Part shown: piece by piece, positions 60,181 to 64,000 of the stretch | How the letters are laid out: each line of letters opens with the position of its first letter | How positions within the stretch are numbered: the stretch's first letter is position 1 | From: Ephydatia muelleri | Taxonomy: Eukaryota > Porifera > Demospongiae > Spongillida > Spongillidae | DNA: 64,000 nt | Direction of reading: 5' to 3' | Assembly (NCBI GenBank): GCA_013339895.1 | Contig: JABACO010000018.1 | Location: 2,727,727 to 2,791,726 of the forward strand | Made by a program: the position numbers and the translations under genes | Notes under the pieces: model-generated | What the model saw: the letters and a program-made list of their open reading frames with translations, nothing else | Databases searched by the model: none | What the model was told of the DNA's origin: nothing

Positions 60181-61920
60181 GTGAAGCCAACTGTGACAAA
60201 GCCTATTATCACATCGTGTAAAGGTGGGTTTGGCTTCCAAGTACAAATGTACACTGGAAACAACAAACAGGGAATGGACTAAATAAGGGGGGAAATCTGC
60301 AACCTTTACAATGAGGGCAACAGGTGAGTGTAAGCAGTTGAAGGCATGGCCCATGGATGACGATGGGGAGAGAAAAGGAAAGATAGCAGCGCATCCAGGC
60401 CATGGTTGAGCGTATGAATAACTGGCCCCACTTTGCAGACAGCAAGGCAGCGATGTGCTTGTATGCAACTGTGGCCTCTCTAAGTCTCCATTGGCAGATA
60501 TAATAAGTGGAGTAATAGAGGCATGCCAATGCTCATCGCTCATTTCTTTGAGGCCTCATGGAAATAGTAGCAGGCAAAAAGCCGGGATTGTATATTTGAG
60601 GAGGGGGGAGAAGGGTTTACGTTAAAGAGGTTTACGTTAAAGAATGCCCTCTCAAATCAACTCCCACAGAATCCATCTGTTGCTACATCAAGACATGCAC
60701 CATCTTGGAAGTTGGCTGAGGTAGTAGTGAGATCTCACCTGTGATGGGCTGTAGATGAGGTTCCACTGAAACATTGTGGCAGATTTCAGACAGAAGATAG
60801 GCTGTGTAATCTCTGATCTCGATGTGTCTAGTGGAAAGTAAGCGCCTTTTGGACAGAGGAATAATTGAATTCCTTACCAGTTATAGGAAGGGTCTATTAA
60901 CCAATATTTTGTGCCAAAAAATAAAAAAGGTTTGTGAGCCAACAACAACAGCTAGCAATACCTGAATCTATTAACCAGACCACCCCCCTCCCAGCCCAAT
61001 TGGTCCGTTACTTGCACCCAGCCCCACCCAGGCTAAATATAACACCACGCCTGTGTATACATGTATGCATATGGAAGTGTATTCTAATATCATTATAATT
61101 TATCGCATTGCCAAATGATTATGCATGTACATGTATATAAATGCAAGATGATTGCAGACTAATAATAGATATACTTCAACATGTACCTATAATGTTAGTT
61201 GAATACCAATCATCTCAGACTTGACACTTGTATTTTGAACGTATGTTACCTCTATCTCAATATCTTCACTGAACATTAGCTGAAATTTAGTGGCAGTTGC
61301 AATCAGCTGCCAGTTGGAATTAGTTTCAAAAGGATGCTCACACCTGCCTCACCTGTCTAAGTGTGGCCATGCCACGATGCTGACACAACTGCTGTACACT
61401 CTCGAGCTCTTTCAATTAGGACACATCTGTATCTGATGTTCCACCTCGTCAGACTGTCTTTTGCAGTCAAGTTTCTGCTGCTTGTACTCAACAACTTCTA
61501 CAACTTCATTTGTTGCTTTTGGAGCTCAACATGTACCTTCATTGCTTAATTGCTGCTCCAACATAGGGTCTCTTTGCCCATCTTGTTGCTGCTGGTCCTC
61601 TTGTATGGCCACTTCCATTTGCTCCTTACAGGCTGGCTGTTGCTTATGTGTACTGAAGGTTCATACGTATGGCCTCCATTTTCCTCCTCAGCAATGAATG
61701 ACTGCACGGATACATGCGCAGGAAAAGTTAGCAAATTTGACCCAGTAACTCAGATCTTTTCTGCCCCAGAAGGGCAATAATAAATTAAAAATTTTTTTAA
61801 TGATTATAGGAAAAGTTACAATAAACATGTAACAAATGGCATGTACATACATGAAAATGGTCCAATTTGCAAAAGATAACAGCATGTAGATAAACGCACA
61901 AACACACATTTATACCTAGG

Positions 61921-62039
<119 letters not shown>

Positions 62040-62044
62040 TTCAA

Positions 62045-62400
62045 CAAGGTCCGGTAGTCCAGCTCCATCATCAAATCCTGTTCCACTTCTCCATTTGGTT
62101 CTGGATTCTCGAAGACATACATTCGTGGCCCTCAGAATGGCAAAGGACAGCCTGGCTCGTATCCATCCTGCAACTTCAGCATATGTTTTTTCCATATTTG
62201 AGCTATTTTGTCAGCAAGGAGTTGTATGAAACATACTGCTTCTCGGCCCAAAACTCCATCAACGGATACAACTAGTGGCGTAAATTAAGCACGCCGTGCT
62301 TCTGCTGCATCATTGTATTTCCTCTTCTTTTCTTCTTCAACTGATGATAGGATAGAGGCAACATCCCGGTGCAAATACGACGGAGCGTCAGTGTATCAAA
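62045..62400 (-). pseudogene. LINE-like ORF C-terminal fragment (copy B)
   Basis: Counterpart of 54225-54550. The A-E-V-A-G-W-I-R-A-R-L-S-F-A segment is open to the microsatellite. Confidence 0.6.
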
Positions 62401-63327
62401 CAACGCAACCGTCTGAGACTGCCATACCCCTCTAATACTAAGATCCCAGTAACTCAGATGGTCTATTCATCAATTATATGCACTACAAAATCAAATCAAT
62501 TCAAACCAAATTACCTGTATAATTTCATTTCCACTTTCAATTGGTTTTTATATATAAGTCAATTGTTGTGCACGGAGGAATTGTTTTGCGTTATCAACAA
62601 TTTTGTTCAAAACAGACTTGCAAATATGTTTTGAACAAATATATAACTACTGCTCAAACATGTAGTTTAATTATCTTAGCAACTTCATTATTTGTCTTTT
62701 CTGACCCATGCCACCCCAAAATTTGTTGGTACATGTATAATGCCGGGTGTCCGCAACTGAAGGCAAAGGTTTAAATGAATACGTATTTCTTTATAGGATT
62801 ATCAACCTTAATGAATTTATACAATGCATTAGCCAAACGTTTGAAATCAAACTTAAAACCACACAAAGACCACTCTTAATGAACTTTTTTTAAAAGAACA
62901 TTGACTTTACATAAGTCTTGATTATTACTTGTACTGCACCTAAAGTTGTGATTTCCTTCGTCAATGCCCACCACATGCAAGAATTTTTGTGCTTAGTGGG
63001 AAGTAGAGGTTCATTGAACCAGGTTGTTATATTATGCATGTATGGTTGTGTATTAATTTTATACCTGTAAATTTGCATCTTTAGCCAAGTAACAAAAGAG
63101 TTATAAATTTGTGTAATGTATGAACTTTTAATGTTTAATCTATTGCAATCCTTATTTAAGGATGGCCATCCTTTAATAAGGATGATGACCCCTTTCTAAA
63201 AGAATGAAGCACACTTGGTGCTTTATTTTAGATTACTGGTTAATAAGATTCAAGATGATGCAGATCAGCGATACTGCCGCGGTTAAGACAGGTTTGGCTT
63301 GCTCAAAACCAATACTACAGTTTCAAT

Positions 63328-63564
63328 ATGGCGAAACCGCCAATTGCCGTTGGCAATAAAGTTGTGAGCAAAATCAAAGCGATGTATGGCAAGGAAGGGG
63401 AATATTGCAGGTTTCTGGAAGCTCGAGGAGTAGAAAGAACACTGTCAGAAGGAGCTGTCGAACAATATCCACGGCGTCGACAAAGGCTACGCCCACGTAC
63501 CTGCTACTTCCACAGAAGCGATCTGCATGCACTCGAAAGCGTCAAGCTAAGCGACCCTGCTTAG
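63328..63564 (+). CDS. possible gene start before the assembly gap
   Basis: ATG at 63328 opens 78 codons (M-A-K-P-P-I-A-V-G-N-K, E-G-E-Y-C-R-F-L). An overlapping +2 frame continues, Ser/Asp-rich, into the gap (63405-63722), so an intron or frameshift may join them. It starts exactly where the duplication ends. No family recognised. Confidence 0.3.
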   Translation: MAKPPIAVGNKVVSKIKAMYGKEGEYCRFLEARGVERTLSEGAVEQYPRRRQRLRPRTCYFHRSDLHALESVKLSDPA

Positions 63565-63723
63565 GTACAGAGGAAGCCGCAGAGGACGACGGATGCAGTT
63601 CCTCAGCACAGAGGGATAACATGGGCGACGAAAGCAGCACTGATTCGTCGAATGACAGTGACAGCGACAGCAGCAGTAGTGGCGAGGATGTGAACGCTCA
63701 AAGGTGGGTTTTTCGTTTTGGAA

Positions 63724-63823
63724 NNNNNNNNNNNNNNNNNNNNNNNNNNNNNNNNNNNNNNNNNNNNNNNNNNNNNNNNNNNNNNNNNNNNNNNNNNNNN
63801 NNNNNNNNNNNNNNNNNNNNNNN
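63724..63823. other. assembly gap, 100 N
   Basis: Exactly 100 N, the conventional size for a scaffold gap of unknown length. Confidence 0.99.
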
Positions 63824-63941
63824 ATGGACAGGTCAGGTCAATGGCGTCTTGCTAATCCACTCCATTGCTTGATAAATAAGCCTATACAGTGCATGCGTGT
63901 ATCTGAGCATATACATGTATATTATATGCAACACCTATTCC

Positions 63942-63944
<3 letters not shown>

Positions 63945-64000
<56 letters not shown>
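63945..64000. repeat. CA microsatellite at window end
   Basis: Perfect CA run continuing to the last base of the window. Confidence 0.95.

Overview
This is eukaryotic, animal-type DNA. The genes are split by short GT-AG introns, and microsatellites, MITEs, LINE remnants and DNA transposons fill most of the window. Two host genes encode the ESCRT ATPase VPS4. No species can be read from the sequence. The mixture of CACTA/Tnp2, Ulp1/PHD-containing and DUF7869-like transposases with compact introns fits an early-branching invertebrate such as a sponge, which is an inference.

Layout. 0-1.6 kb: microsatellite, a dispersed repeat and a fold-back element. 1.57-8.67 kb: a nearly intact CACTA (EnSpm) transposon with 16-bp terminal inverted repeats (TIRs). 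It carries a seven-exon Tnp2-type transposase on the minus strand and a seven-exon SAM-domain gene on the plus strand, starting 102 bp apart. 8.67-15.37 kb: a spacerless palindrome centred at 12108/12109. Each arm holds a truncated Ty3/gypsy integrase and a LINE reverse-transcriptase relic. 16.48-22.34 kb: a 5.86-kb DNA transposon with 15-bp TIRs, subterminal arrays and a transposase-Ulp1-PHD reading frame broken by four TAA/TAG codons. 22.5-23.6 kb: MITEs, including a 757-bp hAT-like element with a 5-bp target duplication. 24.09-29.08 kb: a TTAA-flanked element with long TIRs and an intronless 1346-residue transposase, inserted 12 bp past the stop codon of VPS4 copy A. 29.09-30.98 kb: VPS4 copy A (diverged). 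31.8-33.8 kb: hAT-like debris with a nested 577-bp element. 36.0-37.6 kb: a DUF7869-like transposase relic. 40.3-40.74 kb: MITEs. 41.62-45.09 kb: VPS4 copy B (canonical). 45.37-45.95 kb: a second hAT-like MITE. 46.1-55.5 and 57.8-63.3 kb: two copies of a segmental duplication rich in LINE 3' fragments. The first copy is interrupted by a 3.8-kb CACTA insertion that contains a 1.85-kb minisatellite, and the second copy preserves the empty site. 63.3 kb to the end: the start of an unknown ORF, a 100-base assembly gap and a CA microsatellite.

Function. The only clear cellular function is VPS4: the MIT domain binds ESCRT-III tails and the AAA ATPase disassembles the filaments. Copies A and B share intron positions and most exon lengths exactly. 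Copy A has changes in the Walker B motif, pore loop and linker. Nearly everything else is transposon biology. The CACTA element has a two-gene divergent organisation reminiscent of plant En/Spm, but with a SAM-domain protein as the accessory product.
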